From Ascaphus truei (Eukaryota; Chordata; Amphibia; Anura; Ascaphidae), in assembly GCA_036426205.1 (NCBI GenBank), contig CM071568.1, positions 222,568,966 to 222,632,965 on the forward strand: 64,000 bases of DNA, given 5' to 3'. A program made the translations under genes and the position numbers. Under the pieces are notes generated by a model. It did no database searches. It was not told the origin of the DNA and saw only the letters and a list, made by a program, of their open reading frames with translations. Positions 50,291 through 61,708 of this stretch are shown here, piece after piece. Within the stretch, counting starts at the first letter, position 1. Each line of letters opens with the position of its first letter.

Positions 50291-51198
50291 CCAGAACACT
50301 ATTTGGGATATCATTCCAAAAAATGGGTATAAGAGACATGTTACATTGGATTTAGATTTGAAGACACACTAGAACACTAGCGCCACTTATCATTACTGCA
50401 GAGTATTGCAACCAATGGTAAAACAATTTTTTTCCTGGTTGTGACGCACTCGTGTGTCAGCTGCTAGGGGCTGAAAAAACATTGGGAGATAAGACGCAAT
50501 CCGTGTGACCTCAAAGAAAGTAAACAACACTATATCTATAATTTAACATCTATTTCAGGTTGGTTTAGCTTACCTTGCCTATGGGTATAATGGCAATTAT
50601 TTACAAAGAAAAGATATGGCTAACGCCAGCCTGCAGCAGGTAATAAAAGCTGTGCAGTGTTTCTGGCATTAATCCATCCCGATAAATATCAGAACGTGAT
50701 GAATAGTCGTTAAAACCAATAAATTGCAGTAGTAGGTCTCTTTTTTTTTATTGGATCTGATATTTTTAACGAATCCGATAAAAAGTGTGTTATTTTGGGT
50801 AATGCAATGTTGATGTATTGCACTAAATAATAAAAATAATAGAGCTAAACAATCACAGGGGGAACAGTACACATAGTAACTCCTGATAGTAGTAAGAGAT
50901 GCAATTATGCTTCTGCCTCAAGTTGTCCCCCAACATCACGCCAAGGCATGTGGGAAGGCTGTGATGGTGGTACTGTACTTATGATAGTGTTAGTAGTAGT
51001 AGCCGAGGTAATTTCATGTGGAACATGTTGCCACATTAAGGTTTGCTATGTGTGAGGCTGAAAACAGAGGAGAAGGTGGAAGCAAGGGCAGGTAACATGG
51101 TGTAGACATGCATGAATTAAACAATTTATCATGCTGCCAACTCGTACCCTCTAAATTACTAGGTGGGGAAAAAAACAAAGATGTGGCAGAACACAGAT
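50291..51198. other. No gene seen
   Basis: Unremarkable AT-rich sequence without recognised content. Confidence 0.5.
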
Positions 51199-51639
51199 TA
51201 TATATAATATTAGTTGTATGTAAGGGAAATTATCCCAATCCTCAGGGCTCAGCTGTGTGTGGAAATGACTTGATTGAAGTCTCAATAGGCATATATCTGG
51301 TCATGGGAGCATGTATTAAGCTGTATGAGGCTCTATATAGTATAATACAATAATAGGTGTACAGGTATAACTGGAGGACAAACACAGAACTCTATATATA
51401 CCATAAAGGCACTGTCTACATCCCCAGAAAACCAAAGTACATACCCATAAATGCTTGATGGAGCCTAATGGAACAGCTTGCTCACCTCAGAGTAGTGCGT
51501 GCATCACCCTGCATCTCGGTAAGTAGGGGGTGGTCCCGTGGGGTCCGTCGGCGGTGCACTGCTGTAGAGATAATGGGGGCGCACACCAATTCCAATAAAA
51601 ACTGCTTTATTAGGTGGTCATCAAAAGTATAATACAAAC

Positions 51640-51681
51640 ACTCTGACGCGTTTCAGGACTGTTGTCCCTTTATCAAAGAGT
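51640..51681 (-). ncRNA. Hammerhead-like motif with U3-A8 core, minus copy
   Basis: Stem I is ACUCU with AGAGU, the core is UUGAUAA plus an extra A, and stem II is GGGAC with GUCCU (one G-U) around loop AACA. GAA, ACGCGU and C at the cleavage position follow. Same core change as at 39,957. Confidence 0.7.
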
Positions 51682-51682
51682 A

Positions 51683-51720
51683 TTGATAAAGGGACAACAG
51701 TCCTGAAACGCGTCAGAGTG
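51683..51720 (+). ncRNA. Hammerhead-like motif lacking its stem I 5' strand
   Basis: Inverted copy of the preceding motif. It begins exactly at the first core base (51,683). The bases before it (AGAGTA) are the palindrome centre and do not pair with the downstream AGAGUG, so this copy should not fold as a complete hammerhead. Confidence 0.65.
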
Positions 51721-51857
51721 TTTGTATTATACTTTTGATGACCACCTAATAAAGTCAGTTTTTATTGGAATTGGTGTGCAGCCCCCATTATCTACTACAG
51801 CAGTGCACCGCCGACGGACCCCACGGGACCACCCCCTACTTATATATAATATTAGTT

Positions 51858-52785
51858 TTTTTAATAAATAATGTTCTAATTAAATTACAATTTACATATA
51901 GGCTGGCTATGTTCATACTCAGAGCTGACTGAGCTACAACCAGTACCATCCCACGCATTGCAGAAATAACCACCAACACCCCCACCACCATTTTACTACT
52001 GTATACTGTATGTTTTAGTATCATTTTTGGAGGCTTAAACAAGGCAGCACTCATATAGTCAACATTCATGCACAAATGTAACATCAAAGATCACACAGTA
52101 CTTGGAGTACAGTATATGTCTTACATTTTCCATCAGTAACACAAGGGTAGGAGGGAGAGCTCAATTACATACTCCTTTTATTTTCATGTTTTCCCTGTGA
52201 GAAACTTCTGCAGAACAATGTTTGTGTCACTGCTGCTACGACAGCAAGGTCTAGTTAAATATACATTGTGAGAAGAGAGTCTGACTGTGAATCTGAGTCA
52301 TAAGGTGCAGTAACTACATGAGATACAGTAACTAAGCTGCCACCAGTGCCATCCTGCCTATGACATATTGCCACCACTATTAAATAGTAGCTACTAGTGT
52401 ATACCACCACCGTTGCCATCATCATCAACCATCATCACATCAGCACAGTGTTAGTATCTAGCCTGCTAGAGCATCGTTTCATGTTTTAAGTGCTACAGTA
52501 TTTATAAGGGCAGCACAAATCTGTGACTAACTATATCATGGAGATAGAACTCTAATCTCATTGAGGGGACATACAATTTATTGCACAACCAGTGACATCT
52601 GATGGGGAAGTGTGTGGGCTACTGAGGCCATTTGAGGAGGCCACAGCTCTAGTCAGCAGTGATAATACTGGCATCAGTCAAGTCATTCAACATATTCCTA
52701 CTATTCCTTGATAGGAACATTTGTTTGTATGTATCATGAGACTGAGGCTGAATTAGTGAGACTGGTGGATGCTGGGCTCTGTCAG
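51858..52785. other. No gene seen
   Basis: Contains ACCACCACC-type imperfect repeats but nothing identifiable. Confidence 0.5.
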
Positions 52786-53330
52786 GTTCTTGCCTGCAGT
52801 ACCCATGAACATCCACCGGGACTGCTGCTGCTCTTGCTTCTAGACTCTATAACCTGACACCTTTGCACCTGTCCCATGCCTCCAGCCAGATGTATATACA
52901 CCTCCTCTTCCTCCTTGCCTGCTTATATTGGTTCCTCCAGCACCTGTTAGGTTCCTATATTGTCTGCTGCTGCTGCTTTTCTGCTGTTTGCTGTTTGCTG
53001 TTGCCCTGTTCCTGAGTTCCCTAGTCCTAGTCTTGTTCCCTACTCCCAGTTCTGTTCCCTATTCCCAGTCCTGTTCTCTAGTCCCAGTCCTGCTCATGCC
53101 TTCCAGTTGCTGACCTTTTCTTGTGACCTTGACCATGCTACCAGCTGCCTGCATCCGACATGTGCTTGAGACCACGCTACCTGCTGCCTGCCTCCAACCT
53201 TTGCTTGTGACCTCAACCATGCCCCCTGTTGTTCCTGTCACTGGGATCCACTCCAGCCATAGATCAACCCTTAAGAGAATAAACAGGCCCCACCATGGAT
53301 CCCACCGGAAGAGACAAGAACCTGGCTCAG
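52786..53330 (+). repeat. LTR-like sequence with pyrimidine-rich minisatellites
   Basis: Starts TGTCAGGTTCTTGCC and contains CCCAGTCCTGTTC-type tandem words (52,995-53,095) and a ~62-bp imperfect duplication with GACC-T-ACCATGC (53,105-53,225). AATAAA occurs at 53,278. Such composition is typical of some amphibian Ty3/gypsy LTRs, and ACAAGAACCTGGC near 53,314 mirrors the start. No flanking duplication or internal region was found, so this is tentative. Confidence 0.35.
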
Positions 53331-54144
53331 CAGTTTGCTTCCTTGCCACATTTCATTGTTGACTTCGAACTATAGAGTTTCCTGCCTTAATCTGGGGCAA
53401 AAGACCCTGCAACGTGAAAGATGCATCACAATAGGTTCAGAGCATCAGACTCAACCTTTCAATTTGCTGCCATTTGTAAATCCATGAAGAAATCTTAAAA
53501 ATATATGTTTATTTTTTACAAAAGCATTATTTGGATTAGTTTTATCAGAAAACAGCAATCATTTTAAAATTTGCCAAAGCCTTTAAATTGGTAAATGAAT
53601 ATCTTCAAACTAAAAATAACAGAAAATAATAATTGTACTGTAGTAAATATGGACAGGGTTGTTGAATGACTACAAAATGAATGCTATTGTACTGTACATT
53701 TCAAGCTTTTAATATATTAAGCTTGCAGAAGTACATTCAATAAAATTAGTCATAGAGAGACTATTAAAAAATTCCAGTAACATTATTTTTAGTGTTACAG
53801 TACTCACTTCTGGCTTAAAATTATCTCCAACAGAATTACTAAAAGAGACTGCATCTTAATACATTCTGATAATGATTAATAATTAAAGCTAAAGCTTTAT
53901 GACAATTTATTAAGGCTATAATTTCATATAGCTTAAATATATATATATATATATTAATGCAAACAAAAGTAGGATGCCCTCGCTCAAGTAGAATATGAGG
54001 TAGGGGTGGTGCTCCTCTGGGTCAAGGTAAGTACAATATACTGTATAAAGGAAAGTAAACCCAGTTGTGGGCACTCTTTCCCTTTAGTAGGTGTATAATG
54101 ACATTATTGAAAATAACTTTATTAAATAAATCATTACATACATC
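53331..54144. other. AT-rich, no gene seen
   Basis: Includes a (TA)n run at 53,937-53,955. 54,000-54,140 may be the end of another PLE copy, from its AACTTTATTAAATAAA word, but has no hammerhead motif. Confidence 0.4.
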
Positions 54145-54370
54145 TGCAGAGGCCGTTATTCGAACAAATCACTGAGCCGTTTTCGTGTGCGCTGCTGTAC
54201 TCCACGCGGCATTAACACGGCCAATCGCCCCTGGCACACGTGTTTATCTCGGTTGCTTTGTTCGAATTTCATGGATTGTGTGCAATTAAATGCAATGAAA
54301 TTAATGAATTGTAATGTGTACAGTACTGTGCTACTGTGCTATTGTGTCAATTTCAGGTGTTTAAAATCCA
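54145..54370. repeat. Dispersed repeat related to 46,800-47,115
   Basis: Shares its right end with that entry. Otherwise unclassified. Confidence 0.35.
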
Positions 54371-54697
54371 GAAAAAAAGAAAGTCTGTCCTGCGCTCTGG
54401 CCATGAATGCCAGCACACTAAGGTGTCAAGTGAGTCACTTAGAATGGAGCAGGGAGACATAAACGGGCCAAAGAGAGGTCAGAGCTGAGAAGGAAAACCT
54501 TACCTATGCAAGCTCACTTGAAAACCTTGGTCCTGCTCTCCTCTGTGCTACGGTTCCAGGCGTGCAGCCTTCTGTGTATGCAGCATGGGAAGGAAGAGAA
54601 ATCTGGCGCCACAGCCTGTGACAAAATTCAAGGCACTTCCGGGTTGTAGAATAACTTTATTGAGACTTCACGAACACAACAGGCTACACCACAGTCT

Positions 54698-54745
54698 CCA
54701 CCTCAACGCGTTTCACGCTAGAATCAGTGCTTCGTCTTGGAGTGG
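54698..54745 (-). ncRNA. Hammerhead-like motif, decayed core
   Basis: On the minus strand, stem I is CCAC with GUGG plus weaker pairs, and the core reads AAGACGA (positions 3 and 4 lost, G5 to A9 kept). The extra A, an imperfect stem II (GCAC with GCGU), GAA, ACGCGU and U follow. Probably inactive. Confidence 0.5.
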
Positions 54746-55365
54746 GGAGATGTGGTCTGAGCCTGCATATTTAAAGTAAAAAAAGCCCGTGAAAATGGAC
54801 TTTAAATGTTAACCCCTGATGTACAAAACTACTATATCTTTTCAAGTACACAACCATGTTAATAAACAGACATCTCTCTTATGTACAATACACATGTAAG
54901 TATTGGATGTGTGAACACATGTAATTGTATCACTCTTACTGTCAAATACGTTGTGATCTAGGGATATATCATCAGGGATAAATAAAAAACACTTAATGCA
55001 ACATTTCTAAATGATCTGGCATGTAGGACAGCATAAATTACTAAACCACTTATTAGAGACACAGTCTATAAATATAACTGTATTTATCAATTCTCAGTGT
55101 CATATATTAATAACCTCTAGAGAATGATTAAGTTCAAATTATATTAGTTTGTCCTTAATGGCAGAAAAGAGGGGGGGAGGGGTAGAGGGGGGGGGAGGGA
55201 AGATAAAAAAACCAACATGAAAGAGGCAAATAGTACATATACATAGTAAATTAATAATAAACTCTAATACCAATGGTTAAACAATTACAGTAAAAAGTTA
55301 ATCATGAATTATAAAGCAAGATCTCAAAGTCTCACTCAAATATATATATATATATGTATCAAAGG

Positions 55366-56165
55366 AAACAATGCAGGTCCCATTCAGTATGTAGTCCATT
55401 GGGTTGCAGTGTTTGAAGCGTAAAGATCCAGTGTGCTTCTCGCTGATGCAAGATTTTAATACAATCACCACCCCTTGGGGGCAAAGGGATATGTTCTAAT
55501 GCTATACACTGTAATGATCCCACTGAACCCAATGGACAGTATTGAAATGGATGGAAACTGGATGTAACATGTCTTTATTTCGTATAAGTCTCAAATGCTC
55601 AAGAATACGTATCTTGAGAATTCTACTAGTGAGACCTACGTACTGTTTGCTGCATTTGCATATTAATTACATAAACAACGAAATCTGTTTGACATGTGAT
55701 AAATGATTTAATTTTGAGCCTGCGTGTCTCATCTCTGTTTGAAAAATGAGTGGATTTGGTCATGTTAGGACATATTTTGCATCGTCCACATTTGTATGAG
55801 CCTAATAGTTTAGGAAACAGAGAAAGCAGATTACCAGTTGACTTTTTAGGACGTAACATGCTAGGGAATAATGTATTTCCTATAGTAGCTTCCTTACGGA
55901 ATACTACACGTGGGCCTGAACACACCATCTTATGGATCAGGGGATCCAAGGCTAATGTACCCCAATGTTTCCAAATAATGGATTTAATTACCCCTGCTTG
56001 TTCACTATAACTAGTGACAAAGTATGGTGCATCTGTGCTCTCCACAGGATATTTTTGTCTGGATTGACTCATATCCATGTTTATCAATGACTCTCTATCA
56101 GTAGAGAGAGCTAAATCAAAGGCCTGATCAAGATCTTTGACATGTTGCATCCAGTATCCATCCAT
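55366..56165 (-). pseudogene. PLE RT C-terminal linker and GIY-YIG endonuclease, frameshifted
   Basis: One frame (56,165-55,626) gives PYFVTSYSEQAG, WKHWGTLALDPLIHK and YKCGRCKICPNM, matching FITTFNTQSQQ, SKHWHTLLLDKDI and FKCGSCSMC of the intact element at 40.6-43.1 kb. A shift at about 55,655 then gives KCSKQYVGLTSRILKIRILEH, the YIG block with its Arg. After a second shift comes LHQREAHWIFTLQTLQPNG with the catalytic Glu. The frame ends HTEWDLHCFL. The nuclease sequence is complete but split over three frames, so the copy is dead. No RT catalytic region is present. Confidence 0.8.
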
Positions 56166-56354
56166 TTCAATACTTGTCCATTGGGTTCAGTGGGATCATT
56201 ACAGTGTATAGCATTAGAACATATCCCTTTGCCCCCAAGGGGTGGTGATTGTATTAAAATCTTGCATCAGCGAGAAGCACACTGGATCTTTATGCTTCAA
56301 ACACTGCAACCCAATGGACTAAATACTGAATGGGACCTGCGTTGTTTCCTTTGA
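56145..56354 (+). pseudogene. Inverted copy of the PLE endonuclease C-terminus
   Basis: Plus-strand frame from MLHPVSIHFNT through HQREAHWIFMLQTLQPNGL to DLRCFL and a stop. It is the same segment as the minus-strand endonuclease end 0.6-0.8 kb to the left, but here without the frameshift before LHQREAHW. It is part of the inverted arm, not a gene. Confidence 0.8.
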
Positions 56355-56599
56355 TACCTATATATATATATTTGAGTGAGACTTTGAGATCTTGCTTTAT
56401 TATTCATGATTAACTTTTTACTGTATTTGTTTAACCATTGGTATTAGAGTGTATTATTAATTTACTATGTACTGTATATGTACTATTTGCCTCTTTCATG
56501 TTAGTTTTTTATCCCCCCCTTCTCCCCCTTCCCAACCTCCCTTCCCTCTTTCCCTCCCCTCTCCCCCTTCCCAACCTCCCTTCCCTCTTTCCCTCTGTG

Positions 56600-56712
56600 A
56601 GATTCTTAATGGCCCATAGGATTAACCCAGCAGGGAGTCCCTGCAAACTGAATGGGACTACAGGGACCCCCTGCTGTGTTAATCCGATGGACCATTAAGA
56701 ATTTTACAGAAA
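56600..56712. repeat. Hairpin, ~50-bp arms
   Basis: GATTCTTAATGG, then GGATTAACCCAGCAGGG, pair with CCCTGCTGTGTTAATCC, then CCATTAAGAATT. A loop of about 24 nt. Confidence 0.85.
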
Positions 56713-57799
56713 TGTTGAGGCAATATTGAGGCATTTACTGTGAGACTGCCCCAGAATCTCTCAGGTAAGTGTTCTAATACTGGTAAAAAACAGAGAAAAT
56801 ACTGTGCGCTACTATCTAACCCAGAATTTAGAATATAAATATAGTGCAGTGACTAAACCACATAAATAAGTGACCAAGAAATAAATCACAATAACCACAG
56901 TGAGGCTGTATATATGAAGAAATTATATCACATAACCGTGTATTTGTAGAGGTGTCTGCTGCTATAAACACAGGGGGTGGCTCAGCACCCCCCACACTCT
57001 AAGAAATGGAAACAAAAGAAACAACGCACAACGCCAAATAGTGAAGCAAGTAATGCTATATATTAGTAATTACAGGGTAATAAATCTGCGTACATCAAAA
57101 CAGTGGAATAGGTGCATTTAGTGTGTTTCACACAAGTTACCACTCAGCAACTGTTGTCAGAAGAGTCTGCAGCTTGCTTCTCTCAGCGGGGGCGCTACGT
57201 TGGTTCAGGAGCAGGATTAATGTCCAAAACCCCTCATCCAGCAGTACATCGCTCCCAAGGGGATTTCCCTTTACAGCAACCACGCTCCGTTGCAGGTATT
57301 GGTGCTTGGTGGGACCGCTCGCGCTTCCAAGCCGTCTGGTGCAGCTCGTGTAGCTCCTGTACGGGGGTGCTCGTGTAGCACTGTACGGGGGTGAGACCTC
57401 AGCTCTGCAAGGGTACACTCGGCGTGCCACGTTGTCGCTCCGTCACCGGATACTGCGTGATGACGTCACAGTCTCCGCAGCAGCGAGGGAACCGGCAGGG
57501 AGGCAGTCAAGTCTCTCAAAGTTCTCCAAAGTCTCTCATACAGTACGACACACTTTATCGAGTGTGGCCGGTACGCAAGCCGAGATTTCCCGGTTGCTAG
57601 TGGCCGCCCCGGCGTGCCGCGCGTCATAGACGCGCGGTCACGTCTTCGAGCGTGGCGCCCCCTGCACGCGCGTCCAGGGGCTCCCCGAGGGAGCCCTGGT
57701 GTCCCGCGATCGCGGGACAGCGGCAGGGGTTCCGGGGGACCCGGCGGACCGCAGCGGTATGGAAAGCGCCCCGATCGGAGGGCGCTCTTCCGCGGCTTC

Positions 57800-57888
57800 G
57801 GCGCGCGCCCGTCACTCTCGGGCGCGCGCCAGGCTACTGCTGCGGCCAAGAACGGGCAAATGCTCGAATAAACTTGGCCGCAGCAGTA
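57800..57888. repeat. Two GC-rich perfect hairpins in the PLE terminal repeat
   Basis: GGCGCGCGCCCG (57,800-57,811) pairs with 57,819-57,830 over a 7-nt loop. TACTGCTGCGGCCAAG (57,835-57,850) pairs with 57,873-57,888 over a 22-nt loop. CpG density here is far above the rest of the window and would suit a promoter region, but no initiation site can be shown. Confidence 0.75.
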
Positions 57889-57970
57889 TGCCCAAAATTA
57901 CCACCGGGAGTAATACTAGCAGGGTGAAGCCAATGGAGGCAATGGCAATATTAAGGCACTAGATAAAAAT

Positions 57971-58013
57971 CATCCAACATGTTTCGTAGAATAAAACTAC
58001 TTCTTCAGGGAGT
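57971..58013 (-). ncRNA. Hammerhead-like motif, canonical core
   Basis: On the minus strand: core CUGAAGA, the extra A, stem II of four perfect pairs (GUAG with CUAC) with loop UUUUAUU, then GAA, the self-complementary ACAUGU, and U at the cleavage position. Stem I is short (UCC with GGA). Confidence 0.65.
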
Positions 58014-58389
58014 AATTTAGCCATTACCCGAGGTCTTAAGTGCCTAACAAGATGTCTCATTGGTCAAACAATTAAAAATGGACCAATCATCTAGACTAGG
58101 TAATGGTTAAAGTGATAGGGAAGAGAATCATTACTTTTAAAACAACACTTTATTAACTACATACATAATAAAAAGATTTATTAAACATAAACTAAACCTA
58201 GCATAAATAATTAAAAGCATGCGTGGATAAAAGAAACACAATATTTTGTACTAAATAGATGTATACATATAAAAGATGCAACTAAAAAACAATATAAATA
58301 CGTATAGACAATAGAACAGAGCAGGGAAAACAGAGATACATAGATCAGTGATATCCTTGGGTTTGAGTGGAGAAGGGGCTAGAAATTTT

Positions 58390-60210
58390 TTTAATAAAAA
58401 TTCTCTTAATAAAGTGCCCAGATGTCAACATCCTCATTTAACCCTTAGGGGACATAGTATCTAACTTGTGTATCCAATATGTCTCCTTAGATGATAGTGT
58501 TTTATACTCTGTCCCACCTTTCTATTTACAGGAATAAACTGAATCCCCTTAAAGTGAGACTGGACGGATCTTTGTTGTGGTGTAATAAAAAGTGTCTGGA
58601 AACACTGTGTTTTCAAAACCGTGTTTTATATTTTGACGTGTTCCTGGATAAGAACTTAAGGCTGCGTTGGGTCTGCCTACATACTGATATCCACACGCAC
58701 ATTCCAATAAGTAAACAATGTGTAGATGTACATAAAATAAAGTCATCAATATTAAAAACTTCTTGTGTGTTTTTAGAATTTAAATGTATTTTTGACAGGA
58801 TGCTGGGTATTACACAAATAATACTACTTACCACAAATATATTTGCCTTTTGGTTTAGGCCCTAACCAGTTCTTTTGTACTGTAGTGTTATTACTTAAAA
58901 AAACATCACTAGGTGTGCGCAAATATTAAATGTTTTTGGTTCTCCTATAGATAACCGTGGTTTAGTGTCTAGATGTGATCCCAATATGGGATATATTGCA
59001 AAATACCCAGTGTTTATAAAAAAACCTTTTCGATGTTCCCATGTACAGAAATTATAATCCGTAATGAAGGCCACATTTAAAAGGTCATTTTTCAATATTG
59101 GGCCTATTTTATTTCTTGTCTTGGTTCTATTTTTGAATTAACATATCTTTACGATCCATGGTACGTATCCCTTATGAATCTCTCTTTCGAGAAGTTCCTT
59201 AGGGATCCCCTCTCTCTGAATCTCAACAAATAGTTTATTAGGCTGTGTCAAACCTCCTAAACTACTGCAGTTAGTCTGACAAATTGCCCTCCTGATATAT
59301 TTTTATCCATGTACTTTTGTGATTTACTATTCGCCCATCGCAAATGTTAGTATCCACCTCTTACAGAAGGTTTCAGTCCTCAACGTGCCATCACTCTGGA
59401 AGTAAGTTAAGTCTAAACCAGAAAATCTATCGGGTGGCATCACCTTATGGTTAAACTCAAGGTTGAAATCATTCCTATTCAGGTTATCTACAATGCACTG
59501 GCCGATGCATAATCACCAATCCCACACGCACAGGATGTCGTCTATGTAGCGTTCCACACAACGACATTCCTGTGGTAGGGTTCTCGGGCCACAATGAACT
59601 GAGGACTCCCACTTACCATACAAGGTTTGCGAAATCTGGGGCAAACCTAGTACCCATTGCAGTTCCGCCAAACCTGCAGGTAGAAAGTGGAAAGAAACAG
59701 AAAATAATTATGTTTCAATATGAAACTAATAGACTCGAGAATAAATGTCCTATTTAATGGGTGCATTGTGGGGTCTACTTCCAAAAAGGAGTTGACTGCA
59801 TCCAACCCTTCTGATGGGGTATATTTGTATAGAGGGATTTTATGTCACATGTAATCACCATACATATGAACTTTCATTTGAAATCTTTAAATATTTAAAA
59901 CTGCAGTAGAATCCTTCAATAAGAGGTTTAATTCACCAACATACGGTTGGAGAAAAAATCCAACAGTTAGACTAAGATTGGCTGTCATAGATGTATGCTG
60001 ACACATTGGGCGTCCGGGTGGATCCACCAAGGCCTTATGTATTTCGGCAGGTGGTAAAATATGGGGATCCTTGGGATTCAGAAATAGGAAGGCGAACTCT
60101 GTTGTAGTGATGACGGATAGAGTGACTGCATTATCTAATAGCGCTTTTAGTTCCCTTAAAAAACTAGGCTGTGGGGTCTTCAATAATTTGACAGCAACCA
60201 AGAACCGCAA
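58390..60210 (-). pseudogene. PLE reverse transcriptase and GIY-YIG endonuclease, decayed
   Basis: Minus-strand pieces in order: EIHKALVDPPGRPM (RT2, about 59,990-60,035), FFLQPYVGELN, then VITCDIKSLYTNIP with the catalytic Asp (about 59,815-59,860), GTAMGTRFAPDFANLVW (about 59,610-59,665), and ERYIDDILCVW with YIDD at 59,537-59,548. The endonuclease has CACGYQYVGRP (about 58,665-58,700), PLE-like HFLLHHNKDPSSL and the terminal block SKETYWIHKLDTMSP with the catalytic Glu (about 58,440-58,490). Stops and frameshifts are frequent, but both catalytic Asp positions and the YIG block are still visible. The RT block spacing agrees with the intact copy at 40.6-43.1 kb, although the sequence differs enough to be another PLE family. 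Confidence 0.8.
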
Positions 60211-60534
60211 ACGGAGCGTGGTTGCTGTAAAGGGAAATCCCCTTGGGAGCGATGTACTGCTGGATGAGGGGTTTTGGACATTAATCCTGCTCCTGAACCA
60301 ACGTACAGTAGCGCCCCCGCTGAGAGAAGCAAGCTGCAGACTCTTCTGACAACAGTTGCTGAGTGGTAACTTGTGTGAAACACACTAAATGCACCTATTC
60401 CACTGTTTTGATGTACGCAGATTTATTACCCTGTAATTACTAATATATAGCATTACTTGCTTCACTATTTGGCGTTGTGCGCTGTTTCTTTTGTTTCCAT
60501 TTCTAATACTGGTAGCTGCATCAGTAAATAGAAA

Positions 60535-60765
60535 GGCAGCTCCGCTGTAATCTTGTACAATGCCCTTCCCCTCAATATCCGACTAGCACCCTCTCTATCC
60601 ACATTTAAGACCCACCTCAAATCACACTTGCTTAAGGAAGCATATGAGTAGCTCCATGGCTGATAATTAACACCTCATACATTAACCTTGGCCCCTTGCA
60701 GACGCACTTACCAGAAGGCCTTACTACTGTCTCTGTACGTTCTTCTTACCAAAAAATTAGATTGT
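60535..60765 (+). pseudogene. L2-clade LINE, last residues of ORF2, split by a PLE
   Basis: Frame reads LYNALPLNIRLAPSLSTFKT then HLKSHLLKEAYE, the usual C-terminal end of L2/CR1-type LINE proteins. The sequence runs up to AAATTAGATTGT at 60,754-60,765 and continues beyond the PLE at 62,847 with AAATTAGATTGTAAGCTCTT. It is the direct upstream part of the 3' tail at 62,859-63,110. Confidence 0.75.
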
Positions 60766-61708
60766 GAATACAAAAAGGATGGGGGAGCACAGTTGTGGGA
60801 AACAGGCAGTGTAATGTATCTTTATATTCCCCCCTGAAAATAGGATATACGGTTAGGACCCTGAGCAAGCGTATACCAGGTGGCTGATAACCACTCTTAA
60901 AGGGTAACATACATATATGTGTATGTGTGGAGAAAGGGTAAATAAATAATATATAACTTACATACACGCCTTGTGTAGCCATTCTCTTCAAGGTTTCTTC
61001 CTTTGGGAAGTCCCAGTTGATCTTGCAATGATGCTTTTCGTCATAACATCTGCGATGTGCGTTCTTCTCTGTGTCCGTGTAAACCTGCTTACTTACGTGT
61101 TTGGTCCACTGTTCCGCTCCAGGGGGATTTTTCCTCTCATATAACCAAAAAAGAGTGTAGGATTAAGAACATATGTAATATTACAAACGTAGATGATGGG
61201 GAGGGATGGGTGTACATAATAGTCATTGAAATAAAACAGTAAGTTTAGCACTCCACACACGGGCTAATGTGAGTGTATCTGCTATCTTGTATCCATTGTT
61301 TCTGCCGATTAGGGATGGTTTAAACCATTGGTTATCTCATTTGTATACAGGTGTTGGGGAACAAAGATAAAGTGTATACAACACCCACACTACTCACACG
61401 GGGCCAGTGTGCGTTACCCACTCTAGCGATTTCCGTTGTGCTTCTAGTTCCTCAGTGTAGCTGAACTGAAGATGGTTAGGCAAAACCGAATATAAGACAC
61501 TATGTCTGGAGGGTAAAAAACTACTTTATTAAAAAAAAAAAATAAAAATATAAAGCAGAAAACCAAATGCTTCTGTGGGGAAGTAAAAGCAGGGGTGGTA
61601 GGGTGGTGTATAGTATAGGGGGTTCTCCTTCCGCATCCGGATGGGGAGAGCTACCACCTACAACACTCTTCCTCCTCTGTGGTGTGCTGTGAAATGTCTC
61701 TGATTCAT

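Larger units (their letters stand above)
51216..51840 (-). mobile_element. Short Penelope-like insertion, head-to-head terminal repeats, 17-bp target duplication
   Basis: A palindrome with 156- and 158-bp arms (51,521-51,676 and 51,683-51,840) has a 6-nt centre. The left part continues another 305 bp to 51,216, giving the complete 3' end of a minus-strand copy. The 17-bp TATATATAATATTAGTT at 51,199-51,215 is repeated at 51,841-51,857 as a target duplication. The element has no coding. The arms are almost identical, implying recent formation or gene conversion. Confidence 0.85.
54371..56590 (-). mobile_element. Penelope-like element, truncated, with inverted 3' segment at its 5' side
   Basis: On the minus strand: RT-to-endonuclease linker and GIY-YIG remnants (56,165-55,366), a 3' region with a G-rich run (55,168-55,200), a hammerhead-like motif (54,698-54,745) and a terminal region to about 54,371. 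Plus-strand 56,150-56,590 is an inverted copy of about 55,160-55,580, covering the endonuclease C-terminus and the following 3' sequence. The left limit is estimated and I found no target duplication. Confidence 0.75.
56786..60500 (-). mobile_element. Penelope-like element with 14-bp target duplication and inverted terminal copy
   Basis: TTCTAATACTGGTA flanks the element exactly (56,772-56,785 and 60,501-60,514). On the minus strand, 60,205-58,390 holds RT and GIY-YIG remnants. An AT-rich 3' region follows, then a hammerhead motif (57,971-58,013), a GC-rich terminal repeat (57,300-57,960) and the 3' end (56,786). The right end (60,205-60,499) is an inverted copy of 57,003-57,300, joined to the RT in the RT1-RT2 region, so the 5' half of the element is missing. 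The inverted copy lacks the last 217 bp of the 3' end (56,786-57,002). Confidence 0.9.
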
